Part shown: positions 1 through 11,605 of the stretch, piece after piece
Layout: each line of letters starts with the position of its first letter
Position numbering within the stretch: the stretch's first letter is position 1
Made by a program: the position numbers and the translations under genes
Assembly (NCBI GenBank): GCA_013397695.1
Contig: VYZI01000021.1
Span: 3,654,590 to 3,718,589 of the forward strand
Length of the DNA: 64,000 nt
Direction: 5' to 3'
Source: Centropus unirufus
Taxonomy: Eukaryota > Chordata > Aves > Cuculiformes > Centropidae
The notes under the pieces: model-generated
What the model saw: the letters and a program-made list of their open reading frames with translations, nothing else
Database searches by the model: none
Told to the model about the DNA's origin: nothing

Positions 1-2538
1 TCCTGGAGGTTCCTGATAGCACCTAAACCCTATAGCAAGGGCAGCTTAGAACGAGGTCTTGCCTCTGTCATTTGCCATGAGCAGGCAGCTGAGCGGGGTG
101 TATTTCACCATTCACAAAATCAGATCTGTGCAAAGTGCCAACCTGTAAAACTAACTCTCTTCAATTTCTATAATTTTTGGTGTTCCTTACAAATCACGCA
201 GTTAAACTCAGTTGTATTTCTAAAGAGAATTCAGCCCACGTAGCGATTGCTTGGATAGATTGCTTGTAGTTATTCTTTTTTTTTAACTAAAAAGATTTGA
301 AGAATTATGCTAGGAGTATTCCCTTCCATTACTATGCCTCTCTTCCACCGGGTTCTTTTGTTGTTTTTCACAAATTTTGAGTTCACTTCCTTAACTTTTT
401 ACACCAGCTTTCAAAGGAAAATTGTTTCCTACACTGTTAAATTTGTGTATAAATAACTCAATTCTTATTTTGACATATTAAGTGTGTACGTGTATATGTT
501 CAACATCCCTTATTTTGTTCCTATTTTCAAAGGAATACTTGCCATAATATTTGTGAATCAAAGGGAAAATGCAATTCAATATGAATTCTTCAATGTTTTT
601 ATTAAGCCAAATGCAATATGATGGTATCTCTTCTCAAATTCTATAATTTTACCAATAACAGAAATGCTCACTTCTGTGTAAACCTTTGTGTCTTCCTTCT
701 CTTTAGCCACTCAGCTTACTAACACAATAGCCCAAGAACATCCAACACTAAATTGAATGGAACAAAAGATCCTTCATAAATCCAAGCTCTTATTATTTTG
801 CCACAAAATTTTCCTAAATTTTCTACCAGAACATGCCTTCCCCCCACCAAATGTTATATTATGAATGTATATTTCTATGCATGGGCCAAATTCTTAGCCA
901 GACTAAACTAACATCTATAGCTCTAGAGTTTAGTAAAACAATGGAAAGTGTTGCACAGATATTGCACACTGCAGAAATCCTTTTTAGTGCTATAATAAAA
1001 CATAAAATAAAACTGTCTGTACTTCTCTTTGTCAAAACCTCCCTTTCCATGCAACTCCCCTTCTTAAAAAATGAGGTCTGACTCTTGTCTCTGTAAAACT
1101 TTATTATGAGAAGATAATCTAAAAGTCTGTCCAGAGCTTCTCAATAGATTAGGATTCCTGATAGCAAGACCACACGGTGAGAACACTGAGACGTTTTTTG
1201 GCTGACATTGGCAGATAGATGGTACAAGCGTGGACACATGAAAGTTTTGTAGCAAAACTGAACAAACTTTGTCTTGAGTGGCAAGGAGCATGCATGACTT
1301 AAAACAGTATCTGAATTACCGGTGGGTTTTAGCTGTGGACTTATTTCCTTGAGGATGGCTTTTAATGAACCCTCATGTTTGAAGTGAGCTGATGAGGTCA
1401 AGCTGTAATGCAAGTTCAGACACATGGTGTTTTTAGGCTTATTCACAGTGATGTTATGTTTCATTCTTTACCGGCAACATTTCCAAAGCAGTTTATGGTT
1501 CCTTCTGAGAACTGGCTATTTTAACTGTGCCAGATCATGCCTGATATGGGAAGCCTGGGATCTAAAATGGTGAAAACTGAGGATCATGAAATATCCAAAA
1601 CCCATTAATTCATTCATATTATTAATATGAAAACCTGGATGTGGCTTAAGCTGCAACATTTTCAGCTCTAAATTTACAATATTTAAATGTTCAGGAGTTA
1701 CCAACTGGTCTTTCACATCTGGTTACTTAAAGAAGTCCATGCAGATTTTGTCTGATAAGTACTACTGTTGAGATGAAACATGAAACAACATCTATTGGCA
1801 ATGTGAACTTTACGGTTAATAAATTAAGCAGGATAGGGGTTATTTAGTCAGCAATTAAATGTAAGAGTCAGTCTTTAAGTCCAAGAAGAAGCCTTGAGAA
1901 TCTTGATGTTGTTAAATTCCTATCTCGATTACATGATCAAAGACACTAGAAGTATTTTTTGGGCTACTTTGTAAGTATCATTTTCAAAGTCACTGGCTCT
2001 TCTTCCACAGGGAGTTTGACTTCAGCTGAAGTAATTTTATATCAACACAGAGTTATTTTGAAATATCCTCCCTGATACCTTCTCTGAACTGAGGCATCTG
2101 AATCTTTTGAGGTTAACCCATCCTTGTTTTGGATTCATCACTGTGTTTCTCAGTTCCTGTTCTGCCTGTTCTCTGGAGGTCTTTCAAATGGAAGAAGAAA
2201 AAATTCAAAGTAATTTAATCTTTTCTTTCTTTTAACAGATTTATATAGCATTGTTTATAGTCTCTATAAACAAAGCCAATTGCACAATTCTTGTTCTTTG
2301 ATTTCTTCTTTGTTTATGATAGGGAGAGAGGCATATGAGTTTCCTTGAGTTTTCATGTTGGTCAGTTGGTTGGGCTTTTTTCATTACCACCTATTTTTTC
2401 CCCACCATGGTTCCTGGTATGATGAGGAAACTATTAAGAAAGCTTCTGTTTTCTTTAGATCTTGCTGTTCTTTCTGTGTTCATCATCTGGAATTCACTGC
2501 CTGCACACATTCTGTGATCACTAGTAGGGATGGGCTGA
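1..2538. other. No gene seen; AT-rich non-coding sequence
   Basis: All six frames are broken by frequent stops, and the longest open stretch is about 107 codons (minus, 1141-1464) with no recognisable domain. No repeat could be named. Around 2215-2320 the DNA is very AT-rich and contains two forkhead-like words (ataaacaaag near 2267, tttgtttatgat near 2309) and a pyrimidine-rich run ending in 'aacag' near 2239. One sequence alone cannot show whether these are functional. Confidence 0.6.
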
Positions 2539-2565
2539 AATAATAATAATAATAATAATAATAAT
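2539..2565. repeat. (AAT)n microsatellite
   Basis: About nine uninterrupted AAT/TAA units, followed by a short degenerate tail (actattattt). It is a simple-sequence repeat and likely to vary in length between individuals. Confidence 0.95.
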
Positions 2566-4796
2566 TTACTATTATTTATTCTTCTATTAAAACTGGTTTT
2601 ATTTCAACCCCCTGTCCTGTTCTGATTCTTCTCCCCTGGTAGGGGGGGATGATAGAGTAGTTGCATACTGTTTAGCTACAAACTGAGATAGTGTTCAGGT
2701 TTTTTTGTTGTGTTTTTTTTTAAACAATTCTTGCTATTAGAAACAGTGAGGAAGGTGAAACTTTGGGGTAATACCTTTTGCTGGGGTAAACTAGTATAGG
2801 CCTTCTAATTCCAAATATTTGAAATTGGCAGTGCTGAACATATTATGAAATGGCATATTGAATCTGGGAGGAAACCCACCACCTAAATATACAAGGTGGT
2901 TCATTCACATCTAGTGTAGCAGAAAAACCTTGCAAACCTGAAAGGCTTGCATCTACTGAGAAATTAGATCAATAACATGCCTTCAGTATGGCTTATCTTC
3001 CTTAGTTCTAATGTAAAGCCCATTTCCATGCCCTACTCTGGGGCCTGTACAAAAGCTGAATATTGAACTTTTCTTCTACTTCAGTGATTTTGCTATAATT
3101 TTATTCAGCCAAACTCCTCATATTTTTTTCCATAATTTCTTACATTTCTCTTTAATTTACTTAATAAAATGCCCCTGTCTTTTATCCAATTAATGAGGCT
3201 CTAAGTAGAACATTTGTACAAATGCTAAGATTCTGAATACTTGCATGTGCTTGCCATGGAATAAGTTCACTTTGATATTTCCATGAAAGTTCACATTCTA
3301 ATATTTTTAGGCATTGTTTTTAAAGGATTCCTTTATATGCAGATCAACATTTGCGACTAATGTAGGTTTCTGTGCATAATAAATAACTGCACAAAGTGTT
3401 GGTGCTTAGGTATGCCAGGCATTTTTATAGAGTGGAAATCTAAGTAAGGAATAGTTGATTTATGGCAACTCCTATCCTTGAAAATTAAGGATATTTTTTT
3501 CAAGTTTTATAATATATTTAGAGGAGCTATAATCTGCTGTGTGTTATGCAAATCATCAGCATCCTCTTATCTTCTATTTTCTTCCATTTGTATCATGCTT
3601 CACTGGTGCTTCTTGGGTATGTATGGGTGAAGGATAATTTGACTGCCCTCTAGCACTCCAGTGTCTGGTATTGCACAATCAGGGAATCTAGTGTCACATT
3701 AAGGCAATTCTTATAATATAATCAAAGTTCTGATTTTGTACTGTCCTTTAGATGAAACAAACTAATGAAATGTATTGACCCTCCTTGCACACTTCTGAAG
3801 CAAAATGACTAAGCGGTATTGAAACTACATGAAACGCATTGACATTGATTGTGAAGTCTGTGTTCCCAGAGTCACTTTGGTAGCTGATTAAAGTGTCACA
3901 TTGACAATATAGCCCCTTTTGAACAGGAAATTAATACCAGCCTGGTGGCAAGGAATGTTCTTCCAGACTGTAGCTTGCACTATCACCAGTCCTCAGAAAT
4001 GAATCAGAGGCTCAGCTATTCCAGTGTGGTGTACTGCTTTTGCTGATTATAACAAATATATTGAAATTGCAACCACCACGAGAAACAAAAAAAAAAAGTT
4101 TGTGACATTTTATGTTTATTCTCATTATTCAATATGCTTACTACTGATAGGAATTTCAACAAAGACTTAACATGAACTATGTGTTTTCAGTCCGTTAAAA
4201 ATCCATTGAAAGTACGAGGCACATTAACAGTGTCTTTCTAATCCATCTATCATCCTTCTGAATACATAAAAGCCTTTGTTTTACTATGTGGCTGATGTAT
4301 GCACAAGTTGAGGGAATTTCTATAGATTGGGATATACAAGTATAGAAAAAATATGTGTCTCTGACAGACAGAGAGAGAGCAAATTATGTATTCTATACAT
4401 CGTTCAGTGCTAAAAAGGGAGGAATGAAGCAGGTGGAGTAGCAGTAGAAGCTTAAAGACAGGATCATCTCTGAGATCTCAGGGCCTGTTTCTCCATCCCA
4501 GGAGCATCCTTTATAAACAGCCTGATGTAGGAGAAATTGAAGGAATGGAAAAGGAGCTGTGGCATGGGAAACAAATATTTATTCATTACCGAGTGAGAAT
4601 CTAAAAGAGAAAATTATGCAGATGCACAAAACAGACAGCGGCTCTACCCTGGAAAGATCAAATTCTAGGCCTGTCACCATCTCACAGCACAGTTCATCTG
4701 TTTTTAAATGAAAGGAAGATACTTTCCTGAGCACTGTATTATCCAGCCATTGTTCTATTTCTTGCAATGAACTTTGCACCATCGTTTTAGCAAACA
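2566..4796. other. No gene seen; AT-rich non-coding sequence
   Basis: There are no open frames of note and no nameable mobile element. The stretch has short T and A runs (near 2700-2720 and 4088-4098) and a short purine GA run near 4366-4379. Nothing else stands out. Confidence 0.55.
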
Positions 4797-4840
4797 GAGC
4801 TCTGCTGGTTTACACCAGCTGAGACTGATTCAACAGGCCA
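4797..4840. repeat. Scrap of ancient palindromic amniote repeat ('tttacaccagctgag' family)
   Basis: The words 'ggtttacaccagctgaga' followed by a 'caggcc' ending resemble the end of an old, middle-repetitive family seen in bird, crocodile and turtle DNA. In that family one arm reads roughly 'gatttacaccagctgagg' and then 'tctggcc'. Only one arm is visible here. The identification rests on remembered consensus words. Confidence 0.4.
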
Positions 4841-5816
4841 TCATGTCCCCTTACACCTATTCACAATGCTCAGCTGCCTCCAACAGCTGCCTCTCCTCCA
4901 GTTTCTGCAATCCTCCAAAGCTCTCTACCGTATAAAACTCACTCTAGGCACAGCAGGTCACAGTTTCCTCCTCTAGGTCATAGACTGGCCACTTGAATCT
5001 CATCACGTGAGCCAGCTGCAAGCCAGATTTCCTTCATTTTCCTTCATGTGCAAAATTGTGGAGGGGGAGCATAAAATGGGAAGGGACAACTCTCCTTTAA
5101 GATATGTGATGCTAGTGAATAGACTGGCCAAAGAAAACTGCTCAAGGCTGGAGGGGGAAAGAGGCAGTAAAAACTCTTGCCTTGCAGTACACCAAGATAT
5201 TTATAAGATATTGGGGGATTTTCTAAATGGTATCACAAAAGTTCAAAGCAACAATGTGATCATTAATAGTAGTTTTATTACAAATTAGCTCTACACATAA
5301 TTTCTGCCTGTTTCATTCTACGTTTGGATTCCAGCCTTCTCTCTATGTGCAAGGCTGCTCTGAGTTAGGGCTGGCCAGGGGGTATCTCATGGCAAGATTT
5401 CAATCAGAAGATGCCCAGCTGCAAAAAGGTAGTGATTTATGGAGATGGTCTGACTGCAGTAACTAAGAAGGTCTCTGCTGGAAGCTGCCACTCAGCAAGG
5501 ATTCAAAATCCTGGTGTCTCAATAGCCCTTGTGCCAGGCTCTGAAAGCCAGCGAAGTGTCCAGAGGACTGAAATCCTTGGGGTCCCTGACTCCTATGTGT
5601 AAACCCCAACCCTGTCCACCTCCCCAGGGTTTCCAAGTGTTCTGCTGCCAGTCTGGCTTCATGGGTCCTTTGAATGCAGAAGCATCCAGCTGCTTTTCAA
5701 CCTGCCCTGAAGGCTGATGCAGCTGGGAGCCTGGCAGCACTGGCCTTCCCCAGCACCAGGGTACCTTGCTAAGCAGGATCACACAGGGACTTTGATTCAT
5801 CCTTTCAGAGCAACCT
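4841..5816. other. No gene confirmed; somewhat GC-richer flank of the CpG patch
   Basis: From about 5.3 kb the GC content rises. Forward frames of 63 codons (5411-5602) and 62 codons (5529-5717), and a minus-strand frame of 133 codons (5519-5920), are open. None shows a known domain. The minus-strand frame is rich in W, G, S and P, as GC-rich non-coding DNA often is when translated, and it runs into the CpG patch. Confidence 0.45.
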
Positions 5817-6092
5817 ACCGTTCGAGTTGCCTGAGAGCTGATTCCTGAAGGACCCATAACCCCTGAGCTTTTTGCGAGTCCGTCTCTGGCGCAGCATCCC
5901 ACCGTGGTAAAGCAGAGCAATCCGCCTGCTTTCAGTCTGGGCGATTTGTTGGAGGGATCGAGAGGGTGGGAAGCCCCTTTCTAACTCGCCTCTTCTGGAG
6001 TCTGTGCCTCCTTGTTCGGCAACATTGTTGTTACTTTTAGCGCTGCTCCTGCTGTTGATCTTGGCCTTTGCTTCTGTGATTTCTGTTCCCCG
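5817..6092 (-). promoter_or_regulatory. CpG-rich patch, possible small CpG island or first exon on the minus strand
   Basis: I count 13 CpG dinucleotides between 5819 and 6091, far more than elsewhere in this CpG-poor window. On the minus strand a 97-codon frame (6098 down to 5805) is open. It lacks an ATG start (the first codon is GTG, two codons after a TAA). It encodes a basic stretch rich in arginine and lysine (for example MLRQRRTRKKLRGYGSF). Within the frame, at 5819/5818, the minus strand reads 'aacg|gtaggt', a fair splice donor. An upstream 'gtgcag' could be a weak acceptor with a poor pyrimidine tract. The protein was not recognised. It could be a regulatory island, a first or internal exon, or a locally GC-rich relic. 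Confidence 0.35.
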
Positions 6093-7934
6093 CTGCACTA
6101 CTTAGGTGAACAATAAGTTCCATTTCCAGCAGTGGTCGGCCCCCTCTCTTACCCCTTGCCTGCAGGAATTTCTTTTGTTTGGTTTGATATTTTTAGTCAC
6201 GCTGTGTTGTAATAATAAGAACAAGACCATGGGTATGCTAGATTCCAGCCTTCCTTCAGTTGCCATGGCTTGCCTTCATGCGTTGTTATTGCTTTGGATG
6301 AGCTACTGCTGCTGCTGTGGCCCTACTCCTTGATTTCTGCTTCTTTAATACTGTTCCCTGCCTCACTACAAAGTGAACAGCGGTGCTTATTCTCTCAGTC
6401 TCACATCTTTAATCCACCCACGAACCCATTATTTTCTGTAATGGCCAAAACCGATAGGGGTGGGGTGAGGAGAGTGAATAAATGAAATAAAAAGAATAAA
6501 TAATAAAATCCTTCACACTTTGAGATTACTCTCTGCACTATAGAATTGCAACCAGGTGGACACGTAGATTATGATGTGACCCCACGCCTCGTGTTTAAAT
6601 TGTACTCAGGACATGGTCTGCTGATAATGGGGACACTGAAGGGCCCTCAAGGTCAGAGTTAGTTGAAATCTCTGGTCTGTAAGAAATTATTTCCTGTTGT
6701 CTTAAAAAAGTGAATGAAGCTTTGCTGGTGAGACCAAATCATGGGTACTTCATGAGAGCTCTGTATACAGGGAGATATTGTGTCCCAAAATTTTAGGTTA
6801 AATTAGTTAGGTTAATTCTATCACATGAGAAGTTTATCCTTTTAAAATTAATTTTATGAACGAATGAAGCACTTTAGAATACTTCAGCAGAAAGGAATCA
6901 GGAAACAAAAGTTGTCTGACCTACTGCTGTGACCACTTTCATAGGACTCTGTGCAATCTGGATTGCATCCTCCTGCCCTTCTCCACAAACTTGCCTTTCC
7001 TGTAATTTTAAAAACAGAAAATTATATACTCTCTTATTTTGCAAACAAGTAACAAAGCACATACCTAAAGGACCTATCTCTTTCCATATATATGTGTGTA
7101 TACATATATAGACGCATATATATGTATAAAATAAGGAACTGCTCTCTGATTATTCCAGCTATGGTTTATCAGCCATAGTACATTCATACAGTACAAAGCC
7201 CTTCCCTTTATATGTCAGTGCAGGCTGCTGTAAGTCTTTTGCCTCTGTTTTTATGATGGTTAGCACAAAAGGGTAGCTATTTCATCTATGTAATTCTTCA
7301 CCTTTTGCTCTAAGGGAGCTTCCTTGGAGAAGACTATAACATTTTACTGATTGCTCTTGTAAGCAATCCAAAAATCAAGGAATCTTATGTAGTTTTCTTT
7401 AATGCAGTCTGGATGATGAATTTACATCTATATATCAGAAACACTGTCTTCTGCCCTACATTACTAATGTCAGAAAATTGCTGCTATATAATTCATCAAA
7501 GTATTTCTATAGACTCCCCCTTTATTATCTCTTCTCTTGCAAACGGTATAATTTGCCTTCATTCTATGTCAATGAGAGGAACTTTAATCTTGGATACTGC
7601 TGCATAAGGTGCTGTACACATTAAAAGAATAGCAAGGTAAAGAGTATATGGGCCTGGATAAAAATATAGATTAGGAGCTATTTATTAGCAACTGCAAACA
7701 TGGCAACAAAATTCTTTTAAATGGCAGCTTGAAAATTTTTCTTAAAACAGTCATATAATGAAAGACTTTGTACTGTACCTGGCTCAATGAAAATTACTTC
7801 CTAGAGTTTCTTTTACACTAAAAATTATGTGCTGAATCCTAAGTTATACTGCTTTAGAAATGTGCAGAGCCATAAAGTGAATTTAACTGTGAGAAAGTCT
7901 CAATATCTCATAGTCATTTTGTACCTTTCACCCT
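6093..7934. other. No gene seen; non-coding sequence with a TA/TG-rich stretch
   Basis: Open frames are at most 75 codons and unremarkable. The only structured part is an alternating TA/TG stretch at about 7086-7130 (listed separately). A short CTG run near 6303-6316 is too small to matter. Confidence 0.55.
7086..7130. repeat. Imperfect alternating TA/TG purine-pyrimidine tract
   Basis: This is about 45 bases of nearly strict purine-pyrimidine alternation (tatatatgtgtgtatacata, then a gacgca break, then more tatata). It is a degenerate dinucleotide microsatellite. Confidence 0.8.
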
Positions 7935-8120
7935 AGAATATCCTAAAGTACTTTTCACACGTAAAAAACTGATATGCAGTTGCACCTGCTTCAGATATGA
8001 AATGCAGCAGTTGTTTAATGGTGCACAGAAACACTAGACAAGGGTACAAGGCCAGAAATTGAAGAATACAATATCCAACTGAAAATCCAGGTGGGATTTA
8101 GGATAGTAGGATATAATTAC
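7935..8120. repeat. Possible ancient interspersed repeat, family not certain
   Basis: The run starting 'tcctaaagtacttttcaca' and passing through 'aaatgcagcag', 'actagacaagggtacaagg' and 'atccaactgaaaatccagg' resembles an old middle-repetitive family of sauropsid genomes that begins 'cccaaagcactttacaaa'. The match is by remembered pattern only and the copy is strongly diverged. Confidence is low. Confidence 0.3.
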
Positions 8121-8159
8121 TTCAATTAGAATTTTGTGAGAATAATGTCTTTAATAGGT

Positions 8160-8220
8160 GCAATTCCTGGCCCTACTGGAGTCAACGAGAACACTGCTGT
8201 TGATTACAAATGAGGTTGGA
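8160..8220. repeat. Ancient palindromic amniote repeat scrap ('tggccctattgaagtcaatg' family)
   Basis: The words 'aattcctggccctactggag', then 'tcaacgag', then 'gctgttgatt' match, with scattered changes, the type 'aattctggccctattgaagt ... caatggga ... ccattgactt'. That is one of several short, self-complementary repeats common in bird, crocodile and turtle DNA. Confidence 0.45.
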
Positions 8221-8318
8221 ACTCCTCTCGTATCTCTACCTTTATGAAAAGTTTAATGAAATACTGTAGTCAGAATTGTTTGCAGAATCTAGGTTTTTTC
8301 ATCTCCTCAAGTAGAATT

Positions 8319-8410
8319 GGCTTGATCCTCAGTCCAGTGCTGTAGCTATGAAATCTTGCTAAGCACCTGTTTTACACCCATAAAAGCTAGAGGAGAATTG
8401 GATCCAGCAT
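8319..8410. repeat. Ancient palindromic amniote repeat scrap ('gatcctcag ... ttacacc' family)
   Basis: The stretch opens with 'gcttgatcctcagt', carries 'gttttacaccca' in the middle and closes with 'aattggatcc'. This resembles the family whose arms read about 'gatcctcagctggtgtaaat' and its reverse complement. It lies about 100 bases beyond the previous scrap, so the two may be separate insertions or parts of one eroded cluster. Confidence 0.35.
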
Positions 8411-11400
8411 CTCCCGTGGCCTTTCCCACCAGCATGGGATATTGGTTCATTCCAGCTCAGATAGAAATGTCAGCTGCAGAATCAGCCTGACACACACAGC
8501 TGTTCCATGGAGGTTTCCAGTAAAAAAGTAATTTCCCATACAAGTACCCAGGCTGATAGTTCCTATGTTGTGCTGATCCTGTCAGATCTCATGTGGTAAG
8601 GTTTTATGACTGTAGGCCATGTTTTAAAATATCAAATGTTCCTTTTTGGTCACTGTAGAATGTTAATAGGTAACAGGGAGAAAAGGACTGTGATTGTGTA
8701 GATGCACAGGAAATATAAGCCATGCAGCTTAATATATTTCTGTAGTGAATAAGGAAAGTATTTTTCTCCATCCGTTTTTCTTCCCTTTCCACTTTCTGCC
8801 CTCCGTTTCCCCCCCCAATTCTTTTTTTTCAGTATAAGAAGGGTTAAATGTTAATCTTCATGAAAATCTATTGATTTGGTTTAGATACTGAGCTATGTAA
8901 TGCAAATACCAATCTGCGAGCTGTTCACTTCCCTTTAGACGTGTGTCCTAAAGTGCAAAAAAAAAAAGAAGAAAATGTGCAAAAATATATTCCCAGGTCT
9001 CCCACTCCATCAAGAACACATCAACAGGCATGTGTCCCACTTCCTCACATCTGGACTTTGGCATGGCATTACCCTGTTGCAGCTACATGATTCCTGACCC
9101 AAACCATGAACTTGAGATGCTCATCCAGCCTAGAATGTGGATAGAGAGAGTCTATGGATGTCTGTGTCTGTCACTCTAGACGTGTTCCAGGTGTCCTCAG
9201 CACAGCTGAGATGGTGCGATGGAGGCTCAAGCCTTCTTCAGTGCGTAGCTATGGGGGATTTTTGTGCCAAATATCAATTGTGCATAGCAGCTTAGTGTCA
9301 CCTACAGATCTTTCTGTGCAGAAATATCGGTGCGTGGAGCAGGTCTATGAGAGGTACATTCTTCTTACCTAATATCTGCTCTGGGGATGGGATGTTCATG
9401 CACCAAAAAAAAAAAAAAGACAAAATGTCTGTGAGGATGCTCCTGTTAGAAAACAAAATAAAATTCTTGCATTACTTTCTCACATTCCACTACTTCAGTG
9501 GAGTGAGATTGCACCAGAAAAACTGCTGTGACTTTCCAGACATGCCATAGGAATGCTCAAAAAATACCCTAAACGCAGACCAGCAATATTCCATGCAGAT
9601 ACTCCAGGAAGGGTTCCTACCCTCATACTACACAAGCAGGAGCAGAGGCTTTCAGCACTTCCCCTATAAGAAGAAACCAAAGGGAGTAGAAGCCATTGCT
9701 CATTGAGAGATTAGCAGCTCTCCCTAGTTCCAACTGGATGCCACGTGCTTAGTTCTTACCTCTGTGACACTAGTCCACCCCTGTGCTTGAGCACAGCTCT
9801 AAAGTCCTGCCACAGTGCAAGAGAAAAGACATTTTCCTTTTTTTCCCCCAAAGATAAATACAAAATTTTTAAAAGTGATTTACTTGAAAGCTACTACCTC
9901 TTTTTTTCTCATTTCATGCCCCAGCGTGCCTCTAGGTTGTTGCTGTGATTTTTTTTATTTTTTTTTTTAATTCGTAACACATGGACTCTGAAAAATACCA
10001 AGTATTTGAGATAAAACTACTCTCAGCCTACGGCATAAAATGTAGGGCTACATGAAAGTAAAAAAGGATGAGAGCTTTTCAATCAATTTGATGAAAAATT
10101 TAAGTTAATTAAAAGAATGCTCAATTTTTCCCTAGAAGGCGACACTGATCTTTATTATTAATGCATACCAGTGTTTCATAACTGTGCATAATAATGGCCT
10201 GTAACATCAGGCACAGCTTCATCCCCAGCTTAATTTGTTACAAAATCTTTTCTGGTATTCTTAAAGCATGCCCTTTGCCACTGTATCCCTGATGCTCTTG
10301 GGCTAATTCCCGACTCCTAAAGGATGTCTTATTTTATGTTCACACCTGAGAATTAATTTATCAGATTGTTTTTTCAGTTTAAAGCTTTTTAAAAATACTA
10401 AAAATAAATTAGAAGGCATAGAGAGAGCCTCTATGCTTGGCTTTTATATTACTTTATATTACTTTTTAGTATTCGTATTCAATTGGTGGATATAGCAGTG
10501 CAGGAACAAATATTCTTATAGGTTGGAGGTGTAGCGTAGGAAAAAAAGGAATAGGAAAAAAGTCTTTGAATAAGTGTAGTTGTTCCAAGAAGATGGGATA
10601 CAGACATATTAAAGCAGTGCCTTGGAAAAAAATGTAGATAAGTATGCCTTCCTTGCTGTTGTTTTTCACAATAGTGCAGTCAGTTGGTTACTCGGGTTGG
10701 TAAAGATTTATATTGTAGAGTTGACAACTAAGGTCCAGTTTCTGCTTTCTTGCTGAGGCCTCTGCTTATGAGGCATAAGAGCCCTCCAAACTTGCCCAGA
10801 TTTTTTTCATCAAAATCTAGACAATTCCCTGAAGGCCAAGCTAAGGAGCCCCTGGGCAGCTTAGAGCATTCCAGATTAATCAAGGCCAATGTTTTTGCCA
10901 AATGCAGTTCGTATTTCACATGAGCTGAATAGCCGTCAAGTTTAGAGAGTTTTAGGTGATAAAATTCCCAGATTGGGACCTTATTAAATTCCCTACAGTA
11001 GAAGGAATGAAGTTGTTCCAAGCTGTAACTCTGGGCTGATCTAGGCCTGACATACAAGTCCCCCTTTTTGCTGGGGGAATACAGATAAAAGATTTAGCAG
11101 GCAGGTGACAGGAGATCCACAATCTATAACTGGATGTTCTTATCATATAACAGAGAAGGACTGGCACCACCTTGAAAGCCTGTAATTATCATGGCTGCAC
11201 CTTTCTCCATGGATGTGCAATGTTATCTTGGTCTGAGAAGCCACTACCTTGTCTTGATTCCTGTGCTACATTTCCAGTGTGCTGGCTGCAGGCATTGACA
11301 AGTGGTAATGGCCAGGTAAATGATCGGTGGTGACTTGTGAACTCTTATCTAATTTGTCTGTCTATATCTCTTAGAAGAGCAACCATCATCTCTGCACCTA

Positions 11401-11499
11401 TTAGCTAGGTTGAAATCTTAGTTGATATTAGGTAGTGTTGGTCCTCCACTCCCCCTTTCCTCTATTCTACATCCTTTTATACACTTTTACTGCAACCTA
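8411..11499. other. No gene seen; non-coding sequence
   Basis: Open frames are short. The longest is a minus-strand frame of 109 codons at 10728-11057, without a recognisable domain. A pyrimidine-rich run ending in 'ttttttttcag' lies near 8798-8831, an A run at about 9405-9418, and T-rich runs near 9951-9969. No repeat family could be named. Confidence 0.5.
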
Positions 11500-11605
11500 A
11501 TAGAAAATGTACTCCTTGAAAACAGGCAGTGTCCTGTAATTTTAGGTTTGATCATAGTACAATGAGAACTCTGTCTGGCCAGGGTTTTTGTGGACTAAGA
11601 TAACA
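11500..11605 (+). mobile_element. Probable 3' tail of an L3/CR1-type LINE, degenerate
   Basis: The sequence 'tactccttgaaaacaggcag' then 'tgtcctgt', 'catagtacaatgagaact' and 'ctggccagggtt' follows, in order, the typical 3' untranslated words of an old amniote LINE ('agctccttggggcagggact', 'tgtctctgt', 'cgcctagcacaatgggg', 'ctgatc'). Element orientation is plus. No coding part is visible upstream. The alternative is chance similarity, since divergence is high. Confidence 0.45.

Noticed and set aside
5519..5920. 133-codon minus frame next to the CpG patch
   Set aside because: Rich in W, G and P from GC-rich DNA, no domain. Only the CpG patch itself is kept as a candidate.
10728..11057. 109-codon minus frame
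   Set aside because: No ATG-based gene structure or known motif; treated as chance.
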